From positions 1 to 41,172 of the forward strand of contig VXTP01000039.1 in NCBI GenBank assembly GCA_009837395.1: a DNA stretch of 41,172 bases. The letters run 5' to 3'. The translations under genes and the position numbers were made by a program. This document shows, piece by piece, positions 9,019 through 17,054 of this stretch. A model generated the notes under the pieces. The model saw only the letters and a program-made list of their open reading frames with translations, searched no databases and was not told the origin of the DNA. The stretch's first letter is position 1. Every line of letters begins with the position of its first letter. This DNA is from Gemmatimonadota bacterium. Its GTDB lineage: Bacteria > JAAXHH01.

Positions 9019-9303
9019 ATGAAAAAGCTCATTCTCTCCGTATTCATGTTCGCCCTGATCGCGGGCGCAAGCGTCAACTCGACGGCCAACGCATCGCTGG
9101 GTGAAACGCCCGGTGTCGTAGCGACGCCGAACATTGCCTACTGTTTGTGGGGTTCCGAAGACGCCCGGACAAGCGGTTACGTATTGGGCGGTGTAGGTGG
9201 AGGTGCAGCGGGTGGTTGGGCGATAGTAGCAGGATACGGCCTCGCGGCCACCGTGGGCATTGCAGTAGGAGTCGCCGGTGGGTTTATAGCGCTTGGGTTG
9301 TAG
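9019..9303 (+). CDS. Exported glycine-rich hydrophobic peptide, candidate bacteriocin-like precursor
   Basis: A 94-residue protein starting at ATG 9019 with an AGAGGAG Shine-Dalgarno at 9001-9007. The first 25 residues form a textbook Sec signal (MKKLILSVFMFALIAG..., likely cleaved after ANA). The mature part of about 69 residues has a short polar head with a single Cys (AYCLWGSEDA) and a long Gly/Ala/Val tail with GxxxG-like spacing (GGVGGGAAGGWAIVAGYGLA, then TVGIAVGVAGGF), ending in hydrophobic residues. Such tails insert in membranes and are seen in bacteriocin-type peptides. It heads an operon with SpoIIM-like, Yip1-like, M48 protease and adaptor/permease genes and is followed by a strong hairpin, as is common after abundantly expressed small-peptide genes. 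An ordinary glycine-zipper envelope protein is the main alternative. Confidence 0.8.
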   Translation: MKKLILSVFMFALIAGASVNSTANASLGETPGVVATPNIAYCLWGSEDARTSGYVLGGVGGGAAGGWAIVAGYGLAATVGIAVGVAGGFIALGL

Positions 9304-9317
9304 TCCATAAATAGGCC

Positions 9318-9353
9318 GCAGGGATGAAGGGCTTGAATAGCCTTCATCCCTGC
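9318..9353 (+). promoter_or_regulatory. Intercistronic 13-bp hairpin after the peptide gene
   Basis: GCAGGGATGAAGG (9318-9330) pairs perfectly with CCTTCATCCCTGC (9341-9353) around a 10-nt loop. It begins 14 bases after the peptide stop codon. No T-run follows, so it is not a canonical terminator. It is better read as a processing, mRNA-stabilising or partial-attenuation structure giving more peptide than downstream proteins. It also makes an ATG at 9324, inside the stem, an unlikely start for the next gene. Confidence 0.75.
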
Positions 9354-9398
9354 AAACGGACTCTCAGGACAAACATTAAAGTGATCATTTCCACGCAG

Positions 9399-9959
9399 AT
9401 GACAATGAAGCTTCCATTCATACTGGCTGTGAGTTCCCTCGTGATCGGTCTGTGTATTGGCGCGGTGATTTCCCTGGACTCAACATTAAGGGAAGCAACT
9501 AACAAGCAGTCTTCTACCGCTCCCGTTAATACCCGTCCCCTACTAGACGGCGCCGATGAATGGCGGTACATATTTAGTACGAATCTGATCGTTTCTTTTA
9601 AGATGTTGTTTGGGATTTTGACATTGGGAATGATCGGCATGGTGTCTCTTTGTTGGACCGGAATCAACCTTTCATGGGTTCTTCTGTCCGCATATGAATC
9701 CGGCGTTTCGTTATATGCCATAGCCGCATTGATCCTGCCCCATGGCGTAGTCGAGTTGGCAGGATTTGTGTTCTTCGGCGCTGTTGGATGCGAAGGCCTG
9801 GTTCTCTTCTATCAGAAACTACGGCATGATACATGTCTGATCGATTCAAACAGGCTGGCTGTAAACGTACGCAGACTCGTCACAGGGTTCCTTCTGATTT
9901 CAGCGGCATCAATAATTGAAGCATTTGTAACCGGCCAGATTGCGGCCAAAATCAATTGA
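9399..9959 (+). CDS. SpoIIM/DUF95-like integral membrane protein
   Basis: About 186 residues from ATG 9399; ATG 9405 or GTG 9381 are possible, and none has a strong ribosome-binding site. Four or so membrane segments are visible. The stretch LILPHGVVELAGFVFFGAVG matches the hallmark PHGxxELxxxxxxGxxG signature of the SpoIIM (DUF95) family. Members of that family occur in several circular-bacteriocin gene clusters, where they act in production or self-protection. It sits directly after the peptide gene and overlaps or abuts the next membrane-protein gene. The coding sequence is visibly richer in A+T than the flanking genes, hinting at acquisition from elsewhere. Family assignment is fairly firm; the role is inferred. 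Confidence 0.8.
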   Translation: MTMKLPFILAVSSLVIGLCIGAVISLDSTLREATNKQSSTAPVNTRPLLDGADEWRYIFSTNLIVSFKMLFGILTLGMIGMVSLCWTGINLSWVLLSAYESGVSLYAIAALILPHGVVELAGFVFFGAVGCEGLVLFYQKLRHDTCLIDSNRLAVNVRRLVTGFLLISAASIIEAFVTGQIAAKIN

Positions 9960-9970
9960 TCGGGTCAATC

Positions 9971-10606
9971 ATGATAAAACCAAGTTGGTACTTCGATAGA
10001 TTCTCGTCGATTAGCGTACCCCAGTCTATATGGATGGGCATCGGTGTATTTACTACGTACTTAATAATGAACGGACTGGTGTTGTTCCAAACGTTTAGCA
10101 TAATCAAAGAGCACTTACCGAATCATCTTTCCGGTTTATTTGCACAAGTGTTTCCAGTGCTGTACATCAGCTCGGCAGTGGGTGCCGCCCTAGGTGAGAT
10201 CGCAACCTATATCCTTGGTTGGTTATTCATTATGATCGCCGTAACACTCTTGAACGGTAAACGCCAACACCGTGCTCTGTTTGGATGGCTTGGAATTGTG
10301 TATATCCCAGTCGCATTGTATTCGGCATTGGCATTTACATTCATTCTGCTTTATTCCGACCAAATGGTCCCTGCCGGGGTGTCCGCCATTTCCCAAATCG
10401 AACAGTTGCCAGTTGAAATAATGAAAATGCAAAACTCAGGGTGGTTTCAGTTGATTCGATATGGACGGTATGGCGCGATAGTTCTGGTCGTTATTTTCGC
10501 AATTGAGGTGGTTCACAGGATCTGCGTACTGACCAGGTATAAGGCAACCGGGGCTTTGCTGGCTTATGTTGTCATTATCGGGTTAATACATCTGATCATT
10601 GCATAA
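9971..10606 (+). CDS. Yip1-like integral membrane protein
   Basis: About 211 residues with five or so hydrophobic segments (around 16-38, 55-85, 90-110, 160-180 and the C terminus LLAYVVIIGLIHLIIA). The pattern resembles Yip1-domain proteins (YLIMNGLVLF, then a long first loop, LGWLFIMIAVTLLNGKRQHRALFGWLGIVYIPVAL). A TTG at 9956, overlapping the SpoIIM-like stop, is an alternative start that would couple translation. Relatively A+T-rich like its two neighbours. It may form a membrane complex with the SpoIIM-like protein for peptide processing, export or self-protection; this is inference from order only. Confidence 0.7.
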   Translation: MIKPSWYFDRFSSISVPQSIWMGIGVFTTYLIMNGLVLFQTFSIIKEHLPNHLSGLFAQVFPVLYISSAVGAALGEIATYILGWLFIMIAVTLLNGKRQHRALFGWLGIVYIPVALYSALAFTFILLYSDQMVPAGVSAISQIEQLPVEIMKMQNSGWFQLIRYGRYGAIVLVVIFAIEVVHRICVLTRYKATGALLAYVVIIGLIHLIIA

Positions 10607-10617
10607 GTATGAATTGA

Positions 10618-11556
10618 TTGGAGTTTCCAGTGTGTATTAACAAGTCCAGTATAAATCAAAAAACCGAGTATACGATTAAGGATGAAGTGATCCGGTTGTC
10701 ATGGAATGAAAAACTGGCAGAATTTGGATTACACATGGGATTGGTGATTTCGGGGATGTTGATTACCGCTGTCGTTTACTTCGGATTACTAATCATAACA
10801 TTCGATACAGTCGATACGATAGTACCAGGTTATTGGAGTGATTCAACAATAAAATCAGTGGCTCTTGTAATCGTGTCCGCCTGTACCGGTAATGCATGTG
10901 CTTTTTTCTGCTTTCCCTACTTGATACGACTGGTCTTTCGAGGGTATGAACTACAGGACAATCGCTTGGACCGCTCGGTTAGGAAACTTGTTTCGGCAAC
11001 CGGAATGAACATCACGGCAGAGAGGCTATATGCTATAAACAGTAAAACGGCGAATGCGGTTGTTTCAGGATTGTTTCGTAAATCACGATACATATTCTTC
11101 ACGAAAAAGTTATTGGAGAAAATGACAGAAGAGGAAATAATCGCAATCTTTGCCCACGAACTGGCTCATGCAAAACACCGGCATATTCCCAAAATGTTGT
11201 TCGCTGTAATGCTATGGATATGCGCAATACAGACCTTCCTGTATTTGATAGGCTTTAATCACTACTTCAATGCAAGTGATGAGTCCCTGAAAATGTTGGT
11301 TGTCAGTTTGATTACCTGTTTGAATGTATGGCTGATGTTGTTCCTGGTTCTATTTCCGTTATCGAGAAAGAATGAATATGAAGCGGATTCAACTGCAGCG
11401 TCATGGGTCGGAATTGACAGTTACAAAAGTGCGCTCCACCGTTTGTATCAGTTGAATGACAAATTAAAACCACCTCCGGTATATACGAGAGTACTGCAAC
11501 CACATCCCACCCTGCAAGATCGCCTCGACCGCGTTGCACAGTTGAACTCGAAATAG
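10618..11556 (+). CDS. M48-family (HtpX/Ste24-like) membrane zinc protease, copy 1
   Basis: A 312-residue protein from a TTG start 11 bases after the Yip1-like gene; an in-frame ATG at 10609 is followed at once by a stop. There are two N-terminal membrane segments, then a conserved block (TANAVVSGLFRKSRYIFFTKKLLEKM) and the zinc site HELAH (residues 180-184), with the third ligand Glu in NEYEADS (about 253). Two further membrane segments lie between them. The C terminus PHPTLQDRLDRV is typical of M48 peptidases. It is clearly paralogous to the gene at 16047-16997. In this operon it could mature the exported peptide or clear it from the membrane. A+T-rich compared with its paralogue. Confidence 0.9.
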   Translation: MEFPVCINKSSINQKTEYTIKDEVIRLSWNEKLAEFGLHMGLVISGMLITAVVYFGLLIITFDTVDTIVPGYWSDSTIKSVALVIVSACTGNACAFFCFPYLIRLVFRGYELQDNRLDRSVRKLVSATGMNITAERLYAINSKTANAVVSGLFRKSRYIFFTKKLLEKMTEEEIIAIFAHELAHAKHRHIPKMLFAVMLWICAIQTFLYLIGFNHYFNASDESLKMLVVSLITCLNVWLMLFLVLFPLSRKNEYEADSTAASWVGIDSYKSALHRLYQLNDKLKPPPVYTRVLQPHPTLQDRLDRVAQLNSK

Positions 11557-11593
11557 TTGAGTTTTAATCCGATGAAAAGGAAACATCCCTACA

Positions 11594-12796
11594 TTGAAAC
11601 TTCATCGACTTTTAGTATTGACGGCACTTTGCGTCTTGCTCGACCTGCGATTTGCTTCGCATGGGGCAGTGCCGGACTCCCTGGCGCTGTCCGAATTCGC
11701 CAGGATCATGACCGCATTCTCCGAAGCGCCCGGTCACTTCCCGGGGGACAATTTCGTTACCAATGAATCGTCCTACCTGCACGTCGTTCCCACGGTCATC
11801 GAACTAGGCAAACGCGGCGGCGTCTACATCGGCGTCGGTACGGAGCAGAACTTCTCCTACATTGCCGCCTCGAGACCGGATATCGCTTTCATCGTCGACA
11901 TCCGTCGCGAAAACCTGCTTCAGCATCTCCTCTACAAAGCCCTTTTTACCCAGGCCCGGGACCGAACGTCCTTCCTGATGCTGCTGTTCAGCAGGAAGTA
12001 TCGGGATGGCGAATCGGATGCGATCGGACGGCCGGACCGCACGGCTTCCGTTACCGAAATCCTGGATTACATCGAAACGTCGACCACGGCCGACTCCCTG
12101 CTTTTTGTAGAAAACTGGAAGCGGCTTCGGCGTGAAATAAGGCGGTACGGGATCGAAGACCGGGACGATCTCGACAAGATGCTGTACATCTACCGGTCGT
12201 TCTACGAAAAACAGCTTTCGATCCGCTATGCCGAAACACCCCTGGGAAACGGCCTGTCTTATCCTGCGTTCAGGGACCTGATGGCAGGTAAGACGAAAGA
12301 AGGGGAATACGCCAGTTTCCTGAGTACCGAAGACGCGTTCGGGTTTGTGAAGCACCTGCATCTCAAGAACCTGGTCATTCCCGTCGTGGGAAACTTCGCG
12401 GGCGGGAAGGCGCTGAGGGCCATCGGCACTTTCGCCGAAGCTCACGAAACGAGCGTATCCGTTTTCTACGTTTCAAACGTCGAGTACTTCCTGATCAACC
12501 ACTTCTACTACGTGTTCAAGTGGTACGTCGCGAATGTCGACGCGCTTCCGATCGATGAGCACAGCCTGATGATCCGTTCCTACCTGGGCGTGGAATCCCA
12601 TCCCAGGAGAGTCGGCCGGCATCTGTCCACGAGCACGGCACATCACATTGGCACGTTCCTGGAGAGTTACAGGCGGGGTGCGTATACCCGTACGAAACCG
12701 GTCTGGTGGAGGTTCTGGCCCTGGGACAGTCCATTCTGGTCCGGCGGCGGACACAGCTACTACCATCTGGTTATCATGGGGGATCTATGTCCATGA
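11594..12796 (+). CDS. Exported conserved protein of unknown function
   Basis: About 400 residues from TTG 11594 with a signal peptide (MKLHRLLVLTALCVLLDLRFASHGA). The body contains YIGVGTEQNFSYIAASRPDIAFIVDIRR, which resembles a conserved bacterial family whose fold is reminiscent of SAM-dependent methyltransferases (possibly the LIC_10091 family); I hold this loosely. Other recognisable stretches are YASFLSTEDAFGFVKHLH and VPVVGNFAGGKALRAIG in modified form, and VSVFYVSNVEYFL. No catalytic motif that I can name. The gene returns to the GC-rich codon usage of the region, overlaps the next gene by 10 bp and is therefore translationally coupled to it. Confidence 0.75.
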   Translation: MKLHRLLVLTALCVLLDLRFASHGAVPDSLALSEFARIMTAFSEAPGHFPGDNFVTNESSYLHVVPTVIELGKRGGVYIGVGTEQNFSYIAASRPDIAFIVDIRRENLLQHLLYKALFTQARDRTSFLMLLFSRKYRDGESDAIGRPDRTASVTEILDYIETSTTADSLLFVENWKRLRREIRRYGIEDRDDLDKMLYIYRSFYEKQLSIRYAETPLGNGLSYPAFRDLMAGKTKEGEYASFLSTEDAFGFVKHLHLKNLVIPVVGNFAGGKALRAIGTFAEAHETSVSVFYVSNVEYFLINHFYYVFKWYVANVDALPIDEHSLMIRSYLGVESHPRRVGRHLSTSTAHHIGTFLESYRRGAYTRTKPVWWRFWPWDSPFWSGGGHSYYHLVIMGDLCP

Positions 12797-13518
12797 GCGC
12801 TTCCATAGATCTGGCAAAATACGCCGGTCGATGGCTCCAGGTTTTCTACCGACCGGGGAAGGCATTCGCGGATCTTGAATCAGAACCTGCCTCCGCCGAG
12901 TGGATGCTGATGCTGGTCCTGGTCATGTCGGTCGTTCTTTGCGCCGGAATAGTCACTTTGCCCGTTGCGATGGATAGGGAAAAGGCGTTGTTCGAGACCG
13001 AATTCCAGTCTTATTCGGATCTGAGTGCAGATCAACAATCCGTCATACTACGCGAGGCCGTGCAATTCGACCATCGTCAGCTCATCGGCCTTTTCGTCCT
13101 GCCGGCGAGCGTCTGCTTCATGGTCGCTGCGTGGTCGGTCGTGGGCAAACACTGCGGTGAATTGATCTTCGGCAAGCCGCTGCCCTACGGCAAGGTCGTT
13201 CCGATAACCGTCTATGCCTCGCTAGTCCTGGTACCCGAAACCATCGTCAAGACCTCGCTGGTCTTGCTGACCGGTTCGCTCGATCCCCCCATCCATCCTG
13301 GTGTGTTTCTCGGTGATGCGGACCCCGAAACGCTCTGGAGCCTGTTCCTGCCTGGCGTCGATTTCTTCGGAGTCTGGTTCCTTTTCCTGCTGGGACTCGG
13401 CCTGGCACAGACTTTCCGGGGATCGGCCAGGCTCACCCGGCTCGCGCTGGGACTGATGTGGGGCATGTGGATTGTCATTCGCAGGACTTTCGAGTTGCTC
13501 GGTACGGTTTACGTGTAG
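12787..13518 (+). CDS. Yip1-domain membrane protein (second)
   Basis: A 243-residue protein. ATG 12787 follows a GGGGGA Shine-Dalgarno and overlaps the end of the preceding gene by 10 bp. The N terminus (VFYRPGKAFADL) is the typical short soluble start of Yip1-domain proteins, followed by about five membrane segments (about 36-58, 100-125, 150-170, 195-215, 222-243). Yip1 proteins commonly precede periplasmic-adaptor and MacB-type genes in GC-rich environmental bacteria, as here. A role in the assembly or energisation of that exporter is a reasonable guess. Confidence 0.8.
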   Translation: MSMSASIDLAKYAGRWLQVFYRPGKAFADLESEPASAEWMLMLVLVMSVVLCAGIVTLPVAMDREKALFETEFQSYSDLSADQQSVILREAVQFDHRQLIGLFVLPASVCFMVAAWSVVGKHCGELIFGKPLPYGKVVPITVYASLVLVPETIVKTSLVLLTGSLDPPIHPGVFLGDADPETLWSLFLPGVDFFGVWFLFLLGLGLAQTFRGSARLTRLALGLMWGMWIVIRRTFELLGTVYV

Positions 13519-13539
13519 CTACTGGTAACCATTTTGGTC

Positions 13540-14754
13540 ATGAAAAAACGGTTAATCATTACCTCTGTAACGGCCTGCAGCCTCGTAGCCCTTCTGCTGT
13601 ATTTCGTGTTCACTTCCACGGCTCGCGATGCCACGTTCCGGATCCTCCAGGTACAACACGGATCGATTTCCGATGTGCTGGCGGAAACGGGAACCATCCA
13701 GTTCGTCCGAACCGTCATGGTCAAGCCCACGATTTCCGGGGAAGTCAGGCACATTCACGCCGATGTTGGAGATCGGGTTTCAGCGGGGGATGTGCTTGCC
13801 GTGATAGAGCCGGACCCGTCCCAGTCCCTGCAGTTGTCCCGGCAGCGCGCACGGGTGGACGGTGCCCGGATCGATCTTTCCGAAAGGGCGTTGAACTTCG
13901 AGCGAAAGCGCGCGCTTCATGAGCGGTCCCTGATTTCGTCGGAGGAATTCGACCAGGCAAGGATCGCGCACACCAGGGCCCGTCACGACCTCGACATGGC
14001 GGAGCTCGAACTCCAGATTCTGGAATTGAAGGTAAACGTCGAGGTGGATGCGAACCAGACGCATACTGCCGTGCGGGTCCTGTCGCCCCTGGAAGGTATC
14101 GTCATTGCCCGCACGGTGGAAGAGGGCGAGGTCGTGGCATCAGGTACTTCTTCGTATACCGGCGGCACGGAGATGTTCCGTATCGGCGATCCGGACCGGA
14201 TGATCGTCAAATCGGCCGTTGGTGAAATTGACGCGGGACGGGTCCGGCCCGGACAGGACGTGCGGATTCGTGTCGATGCCTACCCGGACGCGATGTACCA
14301 TGGACGGGTGGAGCGCGTCGCGCCGGTCGGTGTGCGCAGGCCCGGCAGCACGCTGGTCACGTTCGATGCCGAAATCGTGATATCGGACCCATCGATGGAA
14401 TTGCAGCAGGGCATGTCCTGCGATATCGACATCGTGGTGGAGCAGAACGACCACGCGGTGCTGGTGCCTGCTTCTTCCGTCATGGAAGTGGTCGACAACC
14501 AGGGTGCGTTCAATGAACAAGGCGATCCTGCATTGACCGGGTCGGCGTCCGGCAGGCGGTACACGGTCTATCGTTGCACATCGGCGGATCCCGGATCGTC
14601 GAGGTGCCCGGAATCGTACCTGGTATCCGCCATGGTCGAGATCGGTATCGAATCGACCGAAAACGTGGAGATCCTGTCCGGCATTGAACCCGGCGCGCAC
14701 ATTGCACTGGATGCCCGGGCGGTTCATGCCGCACTGAACGCGAAACACCCTTAA
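13540..14754 (+). CDS. Periplasmic adaptor (HlyD/MacA-type membrane fusion protein)
   Basis: A 404-residue protein from ATG 13540, with one N-terminal anchor segment (LIITSVTACSLVALLLYFVF). The layout is typical of membrane fusion proteins: first biotinyl-lipoyl half (VKPTISGEVRHIHADVGDRVSAGDVLAVIEPD), a long alpha-helical hairpin (about 90-165, QLSRQRARVDGARIDLSERAL...), second lipoyl half (RVLSPLEGIVIARTVEEGEVV) and beta-barrel/membrane-proximal domains. It would link the inner-membrane FtsX-type permease, encoded 21 bp downstream, to an outer-membrane factor not seen here. An Asn/Gly/Ser-rich insertion near 330-360 precedes the last beta-barrel strand. Confidence 0.92.
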   Translation: MKKRLIITSVTACSLVALLLYFVFTSTARDATFRILQVQHGSISDVLAETGTIQFVRTVMVKPTISGEVRHIHADVGDRVSAGDVLAVIEPDPSQSLQLSRQRARVDGARIDLSERALNFERKRALHERSLISSEEFDQARIAHTRARHDLDMAELELQILELKVNVEVDANQTHTAVRVLSPLEGIVIARTVEEGEVVASGTSSYTGGTEMFRIGDPDRMIVKSAVGEIDAGRVRPGQDVRIRVDAYPDAMYHGRVERVAPVGVRRPGSTLVTFDAEIVISDPSMELQQGMSCDIDIVVEQNDHAVLVPASSVMEVVDNQGAFNEQGDPALTGSASGRRYTVYRCTSADPGSSRCPESYLVSAMVEIGIESTENVEILSGIEPGAHIALDARAVHAALNAKHP

Positions 14755-14775
14755 GCTCAAAGGATCCTGTCGTCT

Positions 14776-15999
14776 GTGTCCATAACGCACCATATCCAGT
14801 CCGTGATTGCCAATCTCACGCACTACAGGCTGCGTTCAGCGCTGACGCTGCTGGGGATCGCGGTCGGCGTCGGCGCCGTAACCGCCATCATCGCGATCGG
14901 CGAAGGGCTTCACGACATGGTGATGGCGGAGTTCGAATCTGTGCGCGGCGGCACCATGGTATGGGTGAGTCCATCGAGATTCGTAAACCGGGATGGACAG
15001 TGGCTCGAGGTACCGGATTACGAGCATCTCGTCTGGCAGGACGTGCTGGAAATCGGCAGAAGGTCGAACGCCGTGCGCCAGGTGGTCCCGGCCGCGACAT
15101 TGAACGCGGATCTCAGGTACGTGAAAACGTCCCATGGCGGGATGGTGTACGGCACGACACCATCGTTTTCGGACCTGTACCAGTGGCCGGTTTCCAGGGG
15201 CCGGTTCATTATCAATCGCGACGTAACACGCTGGCGCAAAGTATGCGTGCTGGGCGATGAGCTGGCCGCTAAACTGTTTGGCGACACCGACCCGGTCGGC
15301 AAGGAACTGAAACTGAACGGTCAGCGGTTTGCCGTGATCGGCGTCATGGAGGCAAAGACGGTTTTCAATGAAAGCTGGGGAAACCGGGTCTTCGTTCCGA
15401 TTACAACGGCCCAGGAACGGATGCTTGGCCATGAAGGCTTCGATCTTCTGTCCATCAAGGTGGTGGATTCGCGTGTTTTGGAAAGTGCGGTGGGTGACAT
15501 CGAGGCAGCCTTGAGGTCTGTCCACGGCGATGAGGCCGGATTCGACATCGTCAGCGGGAAGGACGCCATGGACCAGATCGGTGGCGTAATCAACGCCGTC
15601 AAATCTTCGATTGCCGCCCTGGCGGGCATCTCGCTGATGGTGGGCGGAATCGGGATCATGAACATGATGCTGGTCTCCGTCACTGAACGGCGGCGGGAAA
15701 TAGGCATTAGGAAGTCAGTAGGGGCAAGGCATGTCGATATCGTGAATCAGTTTACGCTGGAAGCCACCTGTATCAGCGCTTTAGGCGGTTTGCTGGGGAT
15801 ATCGCTGGGACTGGGCCTCGGTTCGGTTTTTTCGTTTGTCTTGAATCAGGTGTGGGACCTTGGTTTCACGAGTGGCGCTTCGGTTTCGAATATCCTCGTA
15901 TCGCTGGCGATTTCACTGGCCATAGGCCTTTGCGCAGGTATCTATCCGGCCTTGAAGGCATCGCAGTTGAGCCCGGTGGATGCGATGAACCAGGAGTGA
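14776..15999 (+). CDS. MacB/FtsX-type ABC transporter permease lacking its ATPase
   Basis: A 407-residue protein from a GTG start with an AAAGGAT Shine-Dalgarno. The N-terminal membrane helix (LRSALTLLGIAVGVGAVTAIIAIGEG) is followed by a large periplasmic MacB_PCD domain (about 50-250) and three C-terminal helices with the FtsX signature (GGIGIMNMMLVSVTERRREIGIRKSVGA, then LLGISLGLGLGSV). This is the permease half of a MacB-like mechanotransmission ABC system. No protein with Walker motifs lies between the adaptor and the permease or anywhere in this operon, so the ATPase must be encoded elsewhere or is absent. It ends 47 bp from the convergent M48 gene. Confidence 0.93.
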   Translation: MSITHHIQSVIANLTHYRLRSALTLLGIAVGVGAVTAIIAIGEGLHDMVMAEFESVRGGTMVWVSPSRFVNRDGQWLEVPDYEHLVWQDVLEIGRRSNAVRQVVPAATLNADLRYVKTSHGGMVYGTTPSFSDLYQWPVSRGRFIINRDVTRWRKVCVLGDELAAKLFGDTDPVGKELKLNGQRFAVIGVMEAKTVFNESWGNRVFVPITTAQERMLGHEGFDLLSIKVVDSRVLESAVGDIEAALRSVHGDEAGFDIVSGKDAMDQIGGVINAVKSSIAALAGISLMVGGIGIMNMMLVSVTERRREIGIRKSVGARHVDIVNQFTLEATCISALGGLLGISLGLGLGSVFSFVLNQVWDLGFTSGASVSNILVSLAISLAIGLCAGIYPALKASQLSPVDAMNQE

Positions 16000-16046
16000 G
16001 TCCGTTAAACCAAAGCAGATCGGTTGCGGAACGCACCAATGGTGTG

Positions 16047-16997
16047 CTATTCGAGACTCCCCACCCGCTCCAGCCTTTCCTGCAGCGTCGGATGGGTGCC
16101 GAGCTTCGCCAGGAACTTTCGCGGCGGTTTCAGCTGGTCGTTGATCTGATACAGCCGGTAAAGGGCCTGCTTGTACAGGCCGATGCCCACCCACAGGGCA
16201 GCGGTCCCGTCCGCCTGGTATTCGTTACGCCTCGAAAGCGGGAACAGGACGAGGAACATAAGCAGGTAGATATTCACTAAGTTTATTCCGGAAAACACCC
16301 ACATTTTCCAGGATTCTCCGATCGAATCGAAGTAGGCATAGTAGTCGATCAGACTCAGAAATACTTGGACGACGAGGGTCCATAGCAGGAGAACCAGGAA
16401 CATCCAGGTCATGTGCCGGTGCCGCCCATGGGCCAGTTCGTGGGCCAGGGCCGCCATGATCTCTCCTTCGCTCATACGCTCCAGGAGCTTGTCGGTAAAG
16501 AAGATGTACTGTGCCTTGCGGAAAAGGCCGGACACGACGGCGTTGGCGGTCTTGCCCTTTATGGCGTAGATCCTCTCGGCCTTGATGTCCATCCCGGTCA
16601 CGGAGATCAAGTGATTCACGGCGCGGTCCATCCGATCGTCCTTCAACTCGTTGCCTCGAAAGAGGAGACGTATGATGTAGGGCGCGCAGCTGAACGAACA
16701 TACATTGCCGATGGCCACGGCCACGACGACCAGGATGATGAACGGGATCGATCCCGCCTCCGTGAATCCCGGCGCCAAATCATTCAGGGTATTGCGCATG
16801 GTAATCAGAGAAGTCACGGCGACCAATACCCCGATCAGCGTGCCGAACATGGCCATCGCCATTACCAGGCCGAATTCGACCAGCTTCTCACGCCAGTTCA
16901 GCCGGATCGTATCGTCAACGGTCTGGTCCGGCTGGTCCGGACCTTCTGCATGAGATACCCCGTCATTCATGGGTACGTCGTTCCCATTGTTACGCAC
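16047..16997 (-). CDS. M48-family membrane zinc protease, copy 2
   Basis: A 316-residue protein; GTG start with GGAGG 7 bases upstream. Zinc motif HELAH at residues 186-190 and a third-ligand motif NEYQADG, with the same membrane topology as the 10618-11556 protein. The two share long stretches: IRLxWxEKLxEFGL, KTANAVVSGLFRK, LVLFPLSR, DQLKPP/DKLKPP and HPTLQxRLxRV. This copy is GC-rich like the host genes. It is on the opposite strand, closing the peptide locus, and its promoter carries the same operator-like sequence as the peptide operon. The pair may divide signal-peptide remnant clearance and peptide maturation, or one may be a housekeeping HtpX-like protease. Confidence 0.9.
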   Translation of the reverse strand: MRNNGNDVPMNDGVSHAEGPDQPDQTVDDTIRLNWREKLVEFGLVMAMAMFGTLIGVLVAVTSLITMRNTLNDLAPGFTEAGSIPFIILVVVAVAIGNVCSFSCAPYIIRLLFRGNELKDDRMDRAVNHLISVTGMDIKAERIYAIKGKTANAVVSGLFRKAQYIFFTDKLLERMSEGEIMAALAHELAHGRHRHMTWMFLVLLLWTLVVQVFLSLIDYYAYFDSIGESWKMWVFSGINLVNIYLLMFLVLFPLSRRNEYQADGTAALWVGIGLYKQALYRLYQINDQLKPPRKFLAKLGTHPTLQERLERVGSLE

Positions 16998-17054
16998 GGT
17001 TTATCCTCCGGCTGAGGGTCGGAACAAGTTTGTATAACTTAGATTGAGTTAAGT

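Noticed and set aside
9324-9398. Earlier start (ATG 9324) for the SpoIIM-like gene
   Set aside because: It lies inside the stem of the 13-bp hairpin and adds residues unlike a membrane-protein N terminus.
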